This document shows, in pieces, positions 20,410 to 29,825 of a DNA stretch of 44,089 nucleotides. The number at the start of each line of letters is the position of its first letter. Position 1 is the first letter of the stretch. The translations under genes were made by a program, and so were the position numbers. The stretch lies in the NCBI GenBank assembly GCA_003427395.1, contig BFEA01000033.1, positions 1,435,523 through 1,479,611 of the forward strand, given 5' to 3'. This DNA comes from Chara braunii (taxonomy: Eukaryota; Streptophyta; Charophyceae; Charales; Characeae). The notes beneath the pieces were generated by a model that saw only the letters and a list, made by a program, of their open reading frames with translations, ran no database searches and was not told the origin of the DNA.

Positions 20410-21321
20410 TGCAAGGAAGATGAGCAATATCGAATTTCAGCAATCAAACAGCATCATACATACGAGTCCAGATAGTCGTGACCTCGAACCCACAGCAGAA
20501 TTGGATCACGAGATTCACCAAATAAGAACACACCAAGAGTTCATAATTAACAATGCTGAAATAGTCCCATCATCATCAACGAAGAACCAGAGTTTATATC
20601 CTATCTGGCGCTCGGCGCCCAGACTACATGTGGCAGATCCTATCTAGCCTATACTACAATGCCCAAGTTGACGACAACAGCTCTCCCGAAGTACGAGCAT
20701 ACAGCCACCAATGCCGCACGCTTCCAGCACCAGGTATGTCTCTCGCCTTACTCACAACCTTGTTCCCCAACACACAGATGCCACTTGCACCCAAGGACCA
20801 CCCTGCGCCATACCCAGCTTACAGCAGCGCAGCTCGGCTATGGCTGCCTGCTCCTTCCCTGCTCGCCCGTGAGCGCGTACTACCGCATAGGCGCCAGCCA
20901 GCAAATAGCGCAGCATGCAGCCAGCACCCGAATGTCGAATGAGGAGGCAGGCCCTTTGCTATATCGAAGTGGCCTGCCTGCGTCCAGTCCCAAGAAGCTT
21001 CCAGTAGGCCCCGGTAGCCTGAGGCCCAGCACAATCGAGAACAGGCCTGGGCCTGATGTGGTTGCATGCGCCCAACTGCCTTTGGTATGTGTTTGGCCCA
21101 GTCCCCGTATCCAGCCCAGGGCCTGCTTTCCATTCATTCACACAGGCGGCCCAGGGCCTGAGTTTTCTCAACCAACTGGCGCTGCGCAACTGCCTGAATT
21201 TCGTTAGTTGCGCTGAAGCAAATAAGGCCCTGAGGGGCCTCGTCGAACCTGCCTTCACTTAGGGCGGCCGACAGGCTCCAAAAAGTGGGCCGAATGGGCT
21301 TATAGAGGCAGTGGCCTCGCA
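20410..21321 (-). repeat. LTR of element A, 5' copy (minus)
   Basis: It begins TGCGAGGCCACTGCC (reverse complement ends at 21321) and ends CTTCCTTGCA at 20410, just before the primer-binding site: a TG...CA LTR of 912 bp. It matches the + copy at 25785-26699 along its full length; over the first 340 bp I count about seven differences. Immediately outside the TG end the flank reads CAAG, matching the base set that follows the + copy. Confidence 0.95.
20734..20777 (+). other. Intron-like module inside LTR A, antisense
   Basis: On the strand opposite to LTR transcription: CAG|GTATGT, then a pyrimidine-rich stretch with ttactcac (branch-like), then cacacAG. The length is 44 bp. LTR D (27568-27613) and LTR F (36178-36235) hold a comparable module at a similar place. 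Confidence 0.3.
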
Positions 21322-22349
21322 CTTGCAGAAACGAGGCTGCAACAATAACTTTCCTGTCTGTGCGTGTGTGCTGCATCCTCACAAACACAGGTACAGTCCT
21401 ACGCGATGTGTCCAGGTTCTCATCCTATCTGTCCTTGTGAGCAGAGCTGGCTGCACCATGAATGTCTTAGTGAAGGTGTTGGTTGTGACAGTCCTACATA
21501 CCCTGAAGGACATGACACTTGTGCCTGCACTGTCGCTGAAGACACTGAAGGTGGAGCAGGCTGTACAAAGGTCTGAGATGGACCTGCACCTCACCCACTG
21601 ATTGGAGGCATACCAAATTGAGGAATAAACAACCCTGATGTGCCATTTGAGACACCATCGAGCTCAGCTGTCGAGAGCAGTATAAACGAGTCTAGTTTCC
21701 CTTTTACCAAATGCATAGCCTCATGGAGGCCTAGTACATTGTTGGACAACACTTTCCCTGTATCCAAGAGAGCACTCTCATCCAATACCCTCTGTGACCC
21801 TCTATTTGCTTCCATATTCCACAGTACGGTTTCCATGCTAATGATATGTTCTCCTCATCCTGAATCAGTACTAATCCCCTTGCCAGTTCCGTACGGCAAT
21901 TTAATGTCCTCAAATATTCATGTTCCTGCGGAGAGAGGTTCTGCTGCTGGCTTGTACTAGAGCCGGCACTCTGAAGAGACTGGAACCACTAGTGAGACTC
22001 GAAGCTACTGACCTTTCCTACGGCAATCTAATATCCTCAAATATTCACGTTCCTCCAGAGAGAGGTTCTGCTGCTGGCTTGTACTAGAGCCAACACTCTG
22101 ACTAGATTGGGAACCACTAGTGAGACGCAAAGCTACTGACCCTGCAGGCGCACCCCGACTGGAGCCCTGACCCGCTCCTTGGCTAGCCATGGCTGCTGCT
22201 GCACTAGCTGCCCTTGCCCGTGCGTCCTTAGCATCGAGTCTTCTTTCAGCACCAGGTCCTAACTCTTGATAGACAAGAGGTAGACTACAGGATACTCTAC
22301 TGGTCATGCATCTGTCATCAACATCAGTTTCCTGCTGACTACTGCTCAT
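21322..22349 (-). pseudogene. Element E gag, 5' part (flank of element A insertion)
   Basis: The minus frame starts at a Met near 22349 (MSSSQQETDVDDR), followed by an Ala/Arg-rich helix (ERRLDAKDARARAASAAAAM) and Ser/Gln-rich sequence, closely like the N-terminus of element A gag. A 127-bp tandem duplication breaks it. Further down, capsid-type sequence resumes (LHEAMHLVKGKLDSFILLST). The last residues before the LTR, at 21322-21350, read VIVAASFLQ, equivalent to VLVAASYLE in the A capsid. The next residues of this gag (GSAAKW) are found at 26700 after the other A LTR. Confidence 0.85.
21892..22143. repeat. 127-bp tandem duplication in element E gag
   Basis: tacggcaat starts at 21892 and again at 22019. 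The units share gagagaggttctgctgctgg and ctagtgagac and differ at perhaps ten positions. The 127-bp period shifts the gag frame. Confidence 0.92.
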
Positions 22350-22688
22350 AAGAGTGGCAACAACTACTCTCAACACAAGAACAGCCTGTTCTCTGTCTTC
22401 TGTCGTATGGTAGCTGATAAAATGTCTATAAATAAACTGGAAGGAAAGCAAAAAGACTACCGATGGTGATGCCAATACATCTAGGCCTATCACAGTTTAT
22501 AGTTACTGTCTGACTAGTTCTGAAAGAGGCAATGCAACCACCAATCAGACTAAGTAGATTTCCAATGTGGCAGTACACTATATCCATAGGACATAATTGT
22601 CTGCCCATCAACTACTCAAACAGAAACTGTAACTGCTACCAGAAGAATATATCACAAGCGGAAAAATAAAATAAAAATTATAAAATAA
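22350..22688 (-). other. Element E leader remnant and A+T-rich breakpoint zone
   Basis: No supported coding region. 22655-22688 is strongly A+T-rich (aaaaataaaataaaaattataaaa) and borders directly on the abrupt start of element A RT at 22689. This is the right-hand breakpoint of the proposed inversion. Confidence 0.5.
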
Positions 22689-23325
22689 CAAAGCAGCCAG
22701 CTCAAGGAACGCATAGAGAAGGGTTGGATCCGGCCAAGAGTCTCTCCTTATGGATCTCCAGTACTATTCGTACCTAAGAAGGAGGAGGGTACACTTAGGA
22801 TGTGCATTGATTATAGGGGCCTCAATGCCATCACTGTTAAGAACAGAGAGCCCCTACCGTGCATCGACAATTTGTTAGATAGAGTGCAAGGGTGTCGGTA
22901 CTTCAGTAAGATAGATATGAAGTTCGGGTACCATCAAATTGCAATCTTTGAGGATCAACACAAAACCGCCTTTCAGACCAGGTACGGTTTGTACGAGTTT
23001 GTGGTGATGCCTTTTGGCCTTTGCAATGCTCCTGACACCTTTCAGCACGCTATGAATCGGATATTCCATGACTACATACTTATTTTTAGTAAGACTGTCG
23101 AGAAGCACGTTGTGCACTTGGACAAAGTCCTCGGTCTCCTGCGACAACACAAGTTCAAGATCAACGTTGAGTAGTGCGAGTTTGGCCGCACCCGTGTCTT
23201 GTACTTGGGTGATGAGATCTCCGCGGAAGGGTTGAAGCCCAATGACGCGAAGGTGGCCAGTATTCGTGAATGGCCACGTCCTCAGTTTGTGACAGAGATG
23301 AGATCTTTCTTAGGAATGACATGGT
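22689..23325 (+). pseudogene. Element A reverse transcriptase (catalytic box deleted)
   Basis: The + frame starts [20 protein letters not shown], then [40 protein letters not shown], and [20 protein letters not shown]. At 23075/23076 the frame passes directly from NRIFHDY to [11 protein letters not shown]. The residues normally between them, including the YLDD catalytic box, are missing, an in-frame deletion of roughly 11 codons. A stop (TAG) interrupts at 23174 (KINVE*CEFGRTRVLYLG). Homology ends at MRSFLGMTW, where a foreign insert begins. RT copies element RNA into DNA; without the paired aspartates this copy cannot. Confidence 0.93.
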
Positions 23326-23641
23326 TACCATGCATAAGACTACTCAAGTAAAAAGACAAGATGTTTTTCAACAACTATGATAGATTTTCAAAAGACTATC
23401 AAAAAAATACGACAATAGAAAGGTCTCTAGTAGCTCAGTGGTTAGAGCAAACGGCTGTTAAGTGCGCCAATTTTGACTTCTTTGTGGAGGATGTAGTTTG
23501 AACTACGACATTGTTCAGAACATGTCTAAAACAATACCTTACCTTATCCCAAGAGGCTCGACTCTTGCGAGAGCCGACGAAGGCCTCTAGCGAGCCTCTG
23601 GAGGCTCGCCGCAGAGTTGGAAACAAATATAGGAAACACAG
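23326..23641 (+). mobile_element. SINE-like insertion with tRNA-Asn-like head
   Basis: RT homology stops at 23319-23325 and resumes at 23648, with CATGGT at both edges (23320-23325, 23642-23647) as a 6-bp target duplication. Inside, 23431-23441 is a pol III A box (TAGCTCAGTGG) followed by TTAGAGC, a ggctgttaa anticodon-loop-like segment as in tRNA-Asn (GUU), and a B-box-like gtagtttgaactac at 23493-23506. It does not fold as a full tRNA, as expected of a SINE head. The roughly 100 bp before the A box and the tail after the B box are unidentified, and no poly-A end is obvious. Confidence 0.7.
23424..23510 (+). ncRNA. tRNA-Asn-derived pol III promoter region (pseudo-tRNA)
   Basis: The D-arm GCTC-agtggtta-GAGC pairs perfectly. 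The following ggctgttaa matches the anticodon loop of tRNA-Asn, but the anticodon stem does not close. The T-arm gtagtttgaactac has the GTTTGAAC core. It is a decayed tRNA-like sequence embedded in the inserted element, not a functional tRNA gene. Confidence 0.6.
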
Positions 23642-23647
23642 CATGGT

Positions 23648-24921
23648 ATAGACAATTTAGAGTTAGGTTTCATAAGGATAAATAAGCTCAAATCGCTCCT
23701 TTGACTGATCTGACCCGCCTGGACACCCCATGGGAGTGGACAAATGAGTGTGAGGCTGCTTTCAGACATCTGAAGCATGCGTTGACGCACTACGAGGTCT
23801 TGAAACTTCCTGATCCTGATAAGCCGTTTATAGTCACCACGGATGCCAGCCAATATGGCATTGGCGCCGTGCTCGCGCAGCAGGAGGGGCCAAAGTTGAG
23901 GCCTGTGGAGTACATGTCCAAGAAAATGCCGTCTCAGAAGTTGGCCAAGTCCACCTATGAGAAAGAACTCTATGCAGTTTACAAGGCTCTGACCCATTGG
24001 AGACATTATTTCCTTGGGAGGTTCTTCATCCTCAGGACTGATCATCAGACCCTGAGATGGATGCGAACTCAACCGGTGCTCTCTGACACTCTGAAGCGTT
24101 GGATTGAAGTCATTGAGCAATATGACTTTGACCCTCAGTATCTGAAAGGGGAGTACAACAAGGTTGCTGATGCCTTGTCGCGTAGACCTGACTTCTCAGG
24201 TGCGCTGATTACCGAGTTCGATATGACGGACAATGTTACTCAGTCTTTGGTGGAAGCCTATCACGAGGACCAGTTCATGTATGAGATCATACGCAAACTT
24301 GAGGCGAAGGACAAGAAGACTTCTGCCGAGTTTGAGTTGGTCAATGGCTTGCTGTTCCTTGAGAAGGAAGGGAATAAACGATTGTGTGTCCCGAATAGCG
24401 AGTCTTTGCGTAGTTTGTTTTTAGGCGAGTGCCATGATGCCACCGGCCATTTTGGGTACAAGAAGATCCCAGCCAATCTGCTGCAGTGGTTCTGGTGGCC
24501 CACATTGATGAGAGATGCTAAGTTGTACGTGGAGACTTGTCAGGTCTGTCAGATGGACAAGCCACGTACTCAGGCTCCTCTTGGGCTGCTGAAGCCCCTT
24601 CCGATTCCGAAAAGGCCTGGTGAGAGCCTGTCCATGGACTTCATGGATACGCTGGTCACCAGCAAGAGTGGTATGCGCTACATGTACGTCATTGTGGATA
24701 GGTTTATTAAGTTTGCTAGATCAGTTGCGATGCCGGCAACAGCTAAAACGGAGTATGTGATTAAGATGTTCAAAGAGAATTGGGTTAGAGACTTTGGATT
24801 ACCTAAGTCCATAGTTAGTGACAGGGATGTCAGATTCACAAGTGAATTGTGGAAAGCAGCAGCTGCAGAGCAACGTACACAACTGCAAATGACATCCGGA
24901 AATAATCCTGAGGCAAACTGA
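23648..24921 (+). pseudogene. Element A RNase H and integrase core
   Basis: After the insert the frame resumes with IAPLTDLTRLDTPWEWTNEC. RNase H follows with all acidic residues present: TTDASQYGIG, TYEKELYAVY, RTDHQTLRWM and VADALSRR. Integrase then has an intact zinc-binding region (ECHDATGHFG and CQVCQ) and core residues SMDFMDTLVTSKSG and VSDRDVRFTSELW. The frame ends at NNPEAN, 24921, where several bases around the catalytic Glu segment are missing and the reading shifts. A stop (TAA) lies in the 23670s just upstream of IAPLTDL. This is the best-preserved enzyme block in the window. Confidence 0.95.
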
Positions 24922-25702
24922 ACAAATGAACTGCGCTGTACAACACCTGCTAAGGCACTACATCAAGCCAAATCAGGTAGATTGGGATGAGAAACTTGCT
25001 CTCATCGCAAGTTTGTACAACAACGCTGTGCACAGCGCAACCGGAGTCGGTCCTAACAGCCTGCTACTGACCTTCAGACCCCGACTGCCTTTATACTTTC
25101 TACTACCTGACAATCAGCCAACCGCTGCACCTGGGACTTTAGAGTTTGCTTATCGATATGAGCAGCTGATGCAGAAGGCTGTTGAACAGATGAACAAGGC
25201 ACAGGCGGCGATGATAGAGTCTGAAAACAAACAACGCCACCCGTCTACGTTTCAGGTAGGAGAAAGAGTCTGGGTCAAGTCCTCAGAACTGGGACAGGAG
25301 CACGGGATCTCCCGCAAGCTCATGCCACAGTACTTTGGACCGTGGGAAGTATTGGATGTCGTGGGGACTGAACCGGATGGCCCATCTTATGTTATTCGCA
25401 TCCCTGGTCACGTACGCACTTACCCTGTCTTCCACGCCTCCAAGCCTGCACCTTTCAAGGAAACAGATCAGTTTCCATCTCGTCGTTCAATGCTGCCCCC
25501 AACCATGGATGGAGAGGTCGACATCGACGATATTGTTGATCACCGCGAGCTCCCAGTTCCACAAACAACAGGCAGGGGACATCCTCCGAAACCGAAGCTG
25601 CAGTACCGCGTTTGGTTCCGACATCATACTGATCCGAAGGAGGACCGCTGGTTTACCAGCGAGGAACTCATGCAGACCGCTCCGCAAGTTGTAGCCCACT
25701 AG
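24922..25702 (+). pseudogene. Element A integrase C-terminal part with chromodomain-like tail
   Basis: The frame shifted relative to the preceding one carries EQMNCAVQHLLRHYIKPNQV, VDWDEKLALIASLYNNAVHS, the SH3-like barrel (VGERVWVKSSEL, YFGPWEVLDVVG, SYVIRIPGHVRTYPVFHASK) and a tail DDIVDHRELPVPQ...YRVWFRHHTDPKEDRWFTSE resembling the chromodomain of chromovirus integrases, which directs insertion to marked chromatin. The frame ends at 25702, 65 bp before the polypurine tract. The only defect seen is the small deletion at its start. Confidence 0.92.
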
Positions 25703-25767
25703 GAGAAATCTCTGCAGAAAGGAAAGCGCCCGATGGTCGAAGACTGAGCTTCTCAGAGGACTGTTGA

Positions 25768-25784
25768 AGCTAAGGAGGAGGGAA
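25768..25784 (+). promoter_or_regulatory. Polypurine tract, element A
   Basis: AAGCTAAGGAGGAGGGAA lies immediately before the TG of the 3' LTR. It is the primer site for plus-strand DNA synthesis. Its sequence is close to the tract of element D (minus strand, 28292-28309). Confidence 0.9.
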
Positions 25785-26699
25785 TGCGAGGCCACTGCCT
25801 CTATAAGCCCATTCGGCCCCCTTTTTGGAGCCTGTCGGCCGCCCTAAGTGAAGGCAGGCTCGACGAGGCCCCTCAGGGCCTTATTTCGGCCTCAGCGCAA
25901 CTAACGAAATTCAGGCAGTTGCGCAGCGCCAGTTGGTTGAGAAAACCCAGGCCCTGGGCCGCCTGTGTGAATGAATGGAAAGCAGGCCCTGGGCTGGATA
26001 CGGGGACTGGGCCAAACACATACCAAAGGCAGTTGGGCGCATGCAACCACATCAGGCCCAGGCCTGTTCTCGATCGTGCTGGGCCTCAGGCTACCGGGAC
26101 CTACTGGAAGCTTCTTGGGACTGGACGCAGGCAGGCCACTTCGATATAGCAAAGGGCCTGCCTCCTCATTCGGCATTCGGGTGCTGGCTGCATGCTGCGC
26201 TATTTGCTGGCTGGTGCCTATGCGGTAGTACGCGCTCACGGGCGAGCAGGGAAGGAGCAGGCAGCCATAGCCGAGCGGCGCTGCTGTAAGCTGGGTGCGG
26301 CGCAGGGTGGTCCTTGGGTGCCAGTGGCATCTGTGTGTTGGGGAACAAGGTTGTGAGTAAGGCGAGAGACATACCTGGTGCTGGAAGCGTGCGACATTGG
26401 TGGCTGTATGCTCGTACTTCGGGAGAGCTGTTGTCGTCAACTTGGGCATTGTAGTATAGGCTAGATAGGATCTGCCACATGTAGTCTGGGCGCCGAGCGC
26501 CAGATAGGATATCAACTCTGGTTCTTCATTGATGATGATGGGACTATTTCAGCATTGTCAATTATGAACTCTTGGTGTGTTCTTATTTGGTGAATCTCGT
26601 GATGCAATTCTGCTGTGGGTTCGAGGTCAGGACTATCTGGACTCGTTATGTATGATGCTGTTTGACTGCTGAAGTTCGCTATTGCTCGTCTTCCTTGCA
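25785..26699 (+). repeat. LTR of element A, 3' copy (plus)
   Basis: TGCGAGGCCACTGCC to CTTCCTTGCA, 915 bp, directly after the polypurine tract. It is an inverted partner of 20410-21321, with about 4.5 kb between them. It is followed directly by CAAGGCTCCGCAGC, the continuation of the E gag. Confidence 0.96.
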
Positions 26700-27010
26700 C
26701 AAGGCTCCGCAGCAAAATGGTTAAATGGCATGAGACGTGACATGGCAGCATGGCCCAGCACGTCACATTGGATCAGTTCATGCAACTCCTGTAGTAGAGG
26801 ATCGATGGCACGGTGGACAGCAGGCACAGAAGCCCACAAACAACTCAAGAGTCTTGATGCTCCTAAATATAATGATGTCAAAAGCATCATTAATAAAGTG
26901 GCGAAATTGATAGTCGTGTCGAGAGTCCGTTATGATCCATAAATCCTACTGACCAGCTATCTCAGAGACCTTCCAGGTAACATCAAGGGACTGCTACCGT
27001 CTTTGCCTGA
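26700..27010 (+). pseudogene. Element E gag, continuation (flank of element A insertion)
   Basis: Beginning with the CAAG duplication, the + strand reads GSAAKWLNGM, then LDAPKYNDVKSIINKVAKLI and ILLTSYLRDLPGNIKGLL in shifted frames with a TAA at 26940. These segments follow the AASFLQ residues found at 21322-21350 and match the order of capsid motifs in element A gag. The homology fades near 27010. Confidence 0.85.
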
Positions 27011-27234
27011 AAATAACGCCCGGGTGTTACATTCAACTTACCCTAAAGAAAGCGAATTTCTGTTTTTACTAACTTTTTAGAATGCCTGGGCGTTACATTT
27101 GAATGTCCCATGGGCAGCGTGCCTTGTAAAGGGAGAATATCTGTTTTCAAGGGGGTTGAAAGGGGTTCCGACTTCCAAGGGGTGTGTTTTCGTTTGATTT
27201 TTTGTTTTCTTTTTCTATTTCCGAATTTATGAGG
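27011..27234. other. Unassigned sequence between E gag and LTR D
   Basis: No coding or structural signal beyond two similar short blocks: cgcccgggtgttacatt (27019) and tgcctgggcgttacatt (27082). It ends at the LTR D boundary. Confidence 0.5.
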
Positions 27235-27567
27235 TGCAAGGGAAATGAGCGAGAGCGATAGACAGAAAACCAAATTGCAACATCACATTGAAGACCAGAT
27301 AATCGTGTACCAAGCAGAAAGTAGTATGCACTGAGATACAAGCCAAATAAGAGCAATGCAATGAACTCAAATGTCAATGTCAGCCCCAGCTCGCCACCAT
27401 CAACAATGTGTCCAATGTCGCTCTTCTCACATGGAGCTCAGCGCCCGGCCTATCACCACTCAGTACCTATACTAGCCTATACTACGAAGACGCAACCAGG
27501 AAACGGTCCAGCAGACAACCAATGTATATGAAGAAGTCACCCATGCAGACCACCGGTTACACATCAG

Positions 27568-27613
27568 GTACGTGTCTCTTCTCCCTCTCTCTCCGATAAC
27601 CTGACCCCCACAG
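27568..27613 (+). other. Intron-like module inside LTR D, antisense
   Basis: CAG|GTACGT, pyrimidine-rich tract, ataacctgac and ccccacAG over 46 bp on the strand opposite to the LTR. It is equivalent in position to 20734-20777 in LTR A. Confidence 0.3.
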
Positions 27614-27653
27614 TCAGTCCTTCCCTTACCAGAAGACTGCCATCACCATCATC

Positions 27654-27841
27654 GGGGCCCTTGCACATGCAGCCCGAATATCGTTGTCGGGCGACGCTGC
27701 ACCAAACAGCGCCCCCACCTCGCGTCCATGTCGCGTCTGGCCAGGGCCCTGACACCGGGGCCCTTGCACATGCAGCCCGGATATCGTTGTCGGGCGACGC
27801 TGCACCAAACAGCGCTCCCACCTCTGGCCAGGGCCCTGCTC
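27654..27841. repeat. 103-bp tandem duplication in LTR D
   Basis: ggggcccttgcacatgcagc starts at 27654 and again at 27757. The second copy lacks part of the gcgtccatgtcgcgt segment. The units are otherwise nearly identical. Confidence 0.93.
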
Positions 27842-27993
27842 CCGTTACAAAGTCGCAGGGCTCACACCCTTTGCACCAGCCGGAATGAGTGGGCAGGGTG
27901 CGAGCTCTTTCCTATATGGAAAGTGTCTGCATGCCCAGGGGCCCAGTAGCTTCAGATCCTGGGCCAGGCGCTGCATCCAGGGCCCAGGCCCGA

Positions 27994-28069
27994 CAGTTAA
28001 GGTTTCCAACTGTGTGATATGGGCTACGTTGCAGTTAAGATTTCCAACTGTGTGGTATGGGCTATGTTG
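27994..28069. repeat. 38-bp tandem duplication in LTR D
   Basis: cagttaaggtttccaactgt at 27994 repeats at 28032 with few changes, each copy ending in atgggcta-gttg. Confidence 0.93.
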
Positions 28070-28291
28070 CACGACACATTCTCATTGGACAAGAGGGCAT
28101 TTGCAACGTGGTACACCAGGAAGGTCCAAGGGCCCAGTCACACAGTTGGGGCCTTGCTTAGTGCCTGGAAAAGGCCGCCGGGCTCAAGGACCCCCCCCCC
28201 CCCTCTGCCCCCAAGGCCCTGTTGCCACCTGAAGATTTGAGGGGCGAGGGCGAGGGCCTGTTGCGGCTCTGCGAGGGCCTGATTCCTCACA

Positions 28292-28304
28292 CTCCCTCCT
28301 CCTC
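28292..28304 (-). promoter_or_regulatory. Polypurine tract, element D
   Basis: The minus strand reads GAGGAGGAGGGAG directly before the TG of LTR D, preceded by AGCT as in element A. Confidence 0.85.
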
Positions 28305-29465
28305 AGCTTCGCAAGTCCGCTGAGATGTGTCTACTTCTGCTTTCCCTTTGAGTTTACACATGTACTCAGAGACGACATGACAGCCTGTCGTCATCAATTC
28401 CTCCTTCGTGAACCAACAATCTTCCATTGGATCCTTATGATACCTGAATCTGACAGGTATTCCCTTGGAGGTATTCCCTTGGCTGTGGAGCAGGTATGTC
28501 CCGGTGTTCCACAATGTCGTTGATGTCCACGTAGCAATCGGTGGTTGGGGGCAGCATCGATCTCCTTGATGAAATTTATCAGTCTCAGCAAATGGTGCAG
28601 GCATTGAGGCGTGAAATACTGGGTAGGTGTGTAAGTGACCAGGGATACAAATAACATAGGAGGGACCATCCAGCTCATTCCCCACTATATAGAGGACTTA
28701 CCAAGTACCGAAATACTGAGGCATTAGTTTCCTAGTGATGCAGTCTCCTGTCCGAACTACTCATATTCTCCTTCTTGAAATGTGGACTGTCGATGATATC
28801 AACAACCTGCTGCAACAACTTTTCATACTGGTCGCCAAATTTGATGATTCCAGGTGTCGCAGCTGGTCGGTTTTCGGGGAGAAGAAAAGTCCAGTGCTGA
28901 TTTAGGCTTCCAACCCAAGTGCAGCTCGTTCGGAGACACACTTGTGGTGTTATGAATTGCGTTGTTGTACAAGCTGGTGATGAAAGGAAGCTTCTCATCC
29001 CAGTCCTCTTATCTTGGCTTCATATAGTGCCAAAGTAAGCGCTGCACCACACAGTTCATTTGCTCCGCTTGGCCATTGGCTTCAAGGTGATTCCTTGAGG
29101 TCATGCCATCTGTTCAGCCGCTTCCTTCCACATTTCGCTTGTGAAATGGACATCTCTATCACTTACAGTAGTCTTGGGCAGTTCGAAATCACGCACCCAG
29201 TGCTCCATGAATAACTCTATAATGTGCTCAGTCTTTGCCGTCTCCAATGTGACGACTAACCTAGCATATCTCGTAAAACAGTCCACTGTGGTGAAGATAT
29301 GTCTCTTGCCACTCTTGCTGGTCACGAGGGTATCCATGAAGTCCATGGACATGCTCTGTCCCATTCCAGCACGAAGTGGCCAAGGGCGTCGAGCTCACAC
29401 CTCTATGTGGATTTCGCCAATTTTAGAGATGGCATTTTCTTACTCGTATACTCTCGTGTTGCGCC
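28305..29465 (-). pseudogene. Element D integrase (broken)
   Basis: Minus-strand pieces in order: SMDFMDTLVTSKSGKRHIFT with the first Asp, VSDRDVHFTSEMWKEAAEQM with the second Asp, a scrambled middle (28732-28998, with LPENRPAATPGIIKFGDQYE), then SYVICIPGHLHTYPVFHAS and a chromodomain-like tail FRYHKDPMEDCWFTKEEL. The zinc-binding domain is absent: RNase H sequence joins integrase core after HALGHF, so several hundred bases are deleted. The first core segment is duplicated (29275-29656). This is the closest relative of element A integrase in the window. Confidence 0.88.
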
Positions 29466-29656
29466 AAAACAGTCCACTGTGATGAAGATACATCTCTTGC
29501 CACGCTTGCTGGTCACGAGGGTATCCATGAAGTCCATGGACATGCTCTGTCCAATTCCAGCAGGAAGTGGCCAAGGGCGTGGAGCTCACACCTCTATGTG
29601 GATTTCGCCAATTTTTGAGATAGCGTTTTCTTACTCGTATACTCGATCGCCGTCAA
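29275..29656. repeat. 191-bp tandem duplication in element D integrase
   Basis: aaaacagtccactgtg begins at 29275 and again at 29466. Both copies span the integrase segment through ggtatccatgaagtccatgg and end in RNase H-like sequence tcttactcgtatactc. The downstream boundary includes an additional 23 bp present only after copy 2. Confidence 0.92.
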
Positions 29657-29825
29657 CTTTCCCCCCTCGTGTTGCGCCAAAACATGGCTTGCATTGGTTG
29701 TCACGATGAATGGCTTATTAGGATCGGGAAGCATCAAAACCTCGTGATGCGTGAGAGCATACTTCAATCGCTTGAAGGCTCTCTCGCAGTCGTCTGTCCA
29801 CTCCCACGGGGCCGCCACCGTACTC
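29594..29825 (-). pseudogene. Element D RNase H, N-terminal fragment
   Basis: The minus frame reads PWEWTDDCERAFKRLKYALT, LMLPDPNKPFIVTTNASHVL, and IEYTSKKTLSQKLAKST. The first catalytic Asp of TTDAS is Asn (codon at 29693-29695). Residues between TTNAS and VLAQ are missing, and the domain is cut soon after LAKST by the deletion that joins it to integrase. Confidence 0.88.

Larger units (their letters stand above)
16297..21321 (-). mobile_element. Ty3/gypsy element A, 5' half (inverted relative to its 3' half)
   Basis: From 21321 downward: LTR (20410-21321), primer-binding site (20394-20406), leader, gag (19163-16938), gap, and the protease/pre-RT segment ending near 16300. The 3' half, RT to LTR, is on the + strand at 22689-26699. 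The halves are complementary in content: one stops just before RT and the other starts at the beginning of RT, with perhaps 30 codons unaccounted for. The LTRs match, and the outer flanks share a target-site duplication. Confidence 0.88.
22689..26699 (+). mobile_element. Ty3/gypsy element A, 3' half
   Basis: The + strand carries RT, an inserted SINE-like sequence, RNase H, integrase with chromodomain-like tail, polypurine tract and 3' LTR. The RT start is truncated at 22689. The LTR is the partner of 20410-21321, and CAAG follows it directly. Confidence 0.93.
27235..28291 (-). repeat. LTR of element D, 3' copy
   Basis: Minus-strand start TGTGAGGAATCAGGCC follows the polypurine tract. The end CTTGCA (plus strand tgcaagggaaatgagc at 27235) parallels the LTR A end (plus strand tgcaaggaagatgagc). 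The boundary at 27235 is inferred from that parallel. The LTR contains two tandem duplications (27654-27841, 27994-28069), a poly-C run (28191-28203) and an intron-like module. Only one copy is in the window. Confidence 0.78.

Noticed and set aside
20819-21258. Several overlapping open frames of 85-182 codons in 20.6-21.3 kb and mirrored at 25.8-26.5 kb
   Set aside because: They lie inside the two LTR copies of element A; their conservation reflects LTR identity, not a protein.
23431-23506. Functional tRNA-Asn gene
   Set aside because: The D-arm is good but the anticodon stem and acceptor stem do not pair; better explained as a SINE head.
27654-28069. CRISPR-like array, suggested by repeated blocks
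   Set aside because: Direct adjacent duplications without unique spacers, inside a retrotransposon LTR of a eukaryote.
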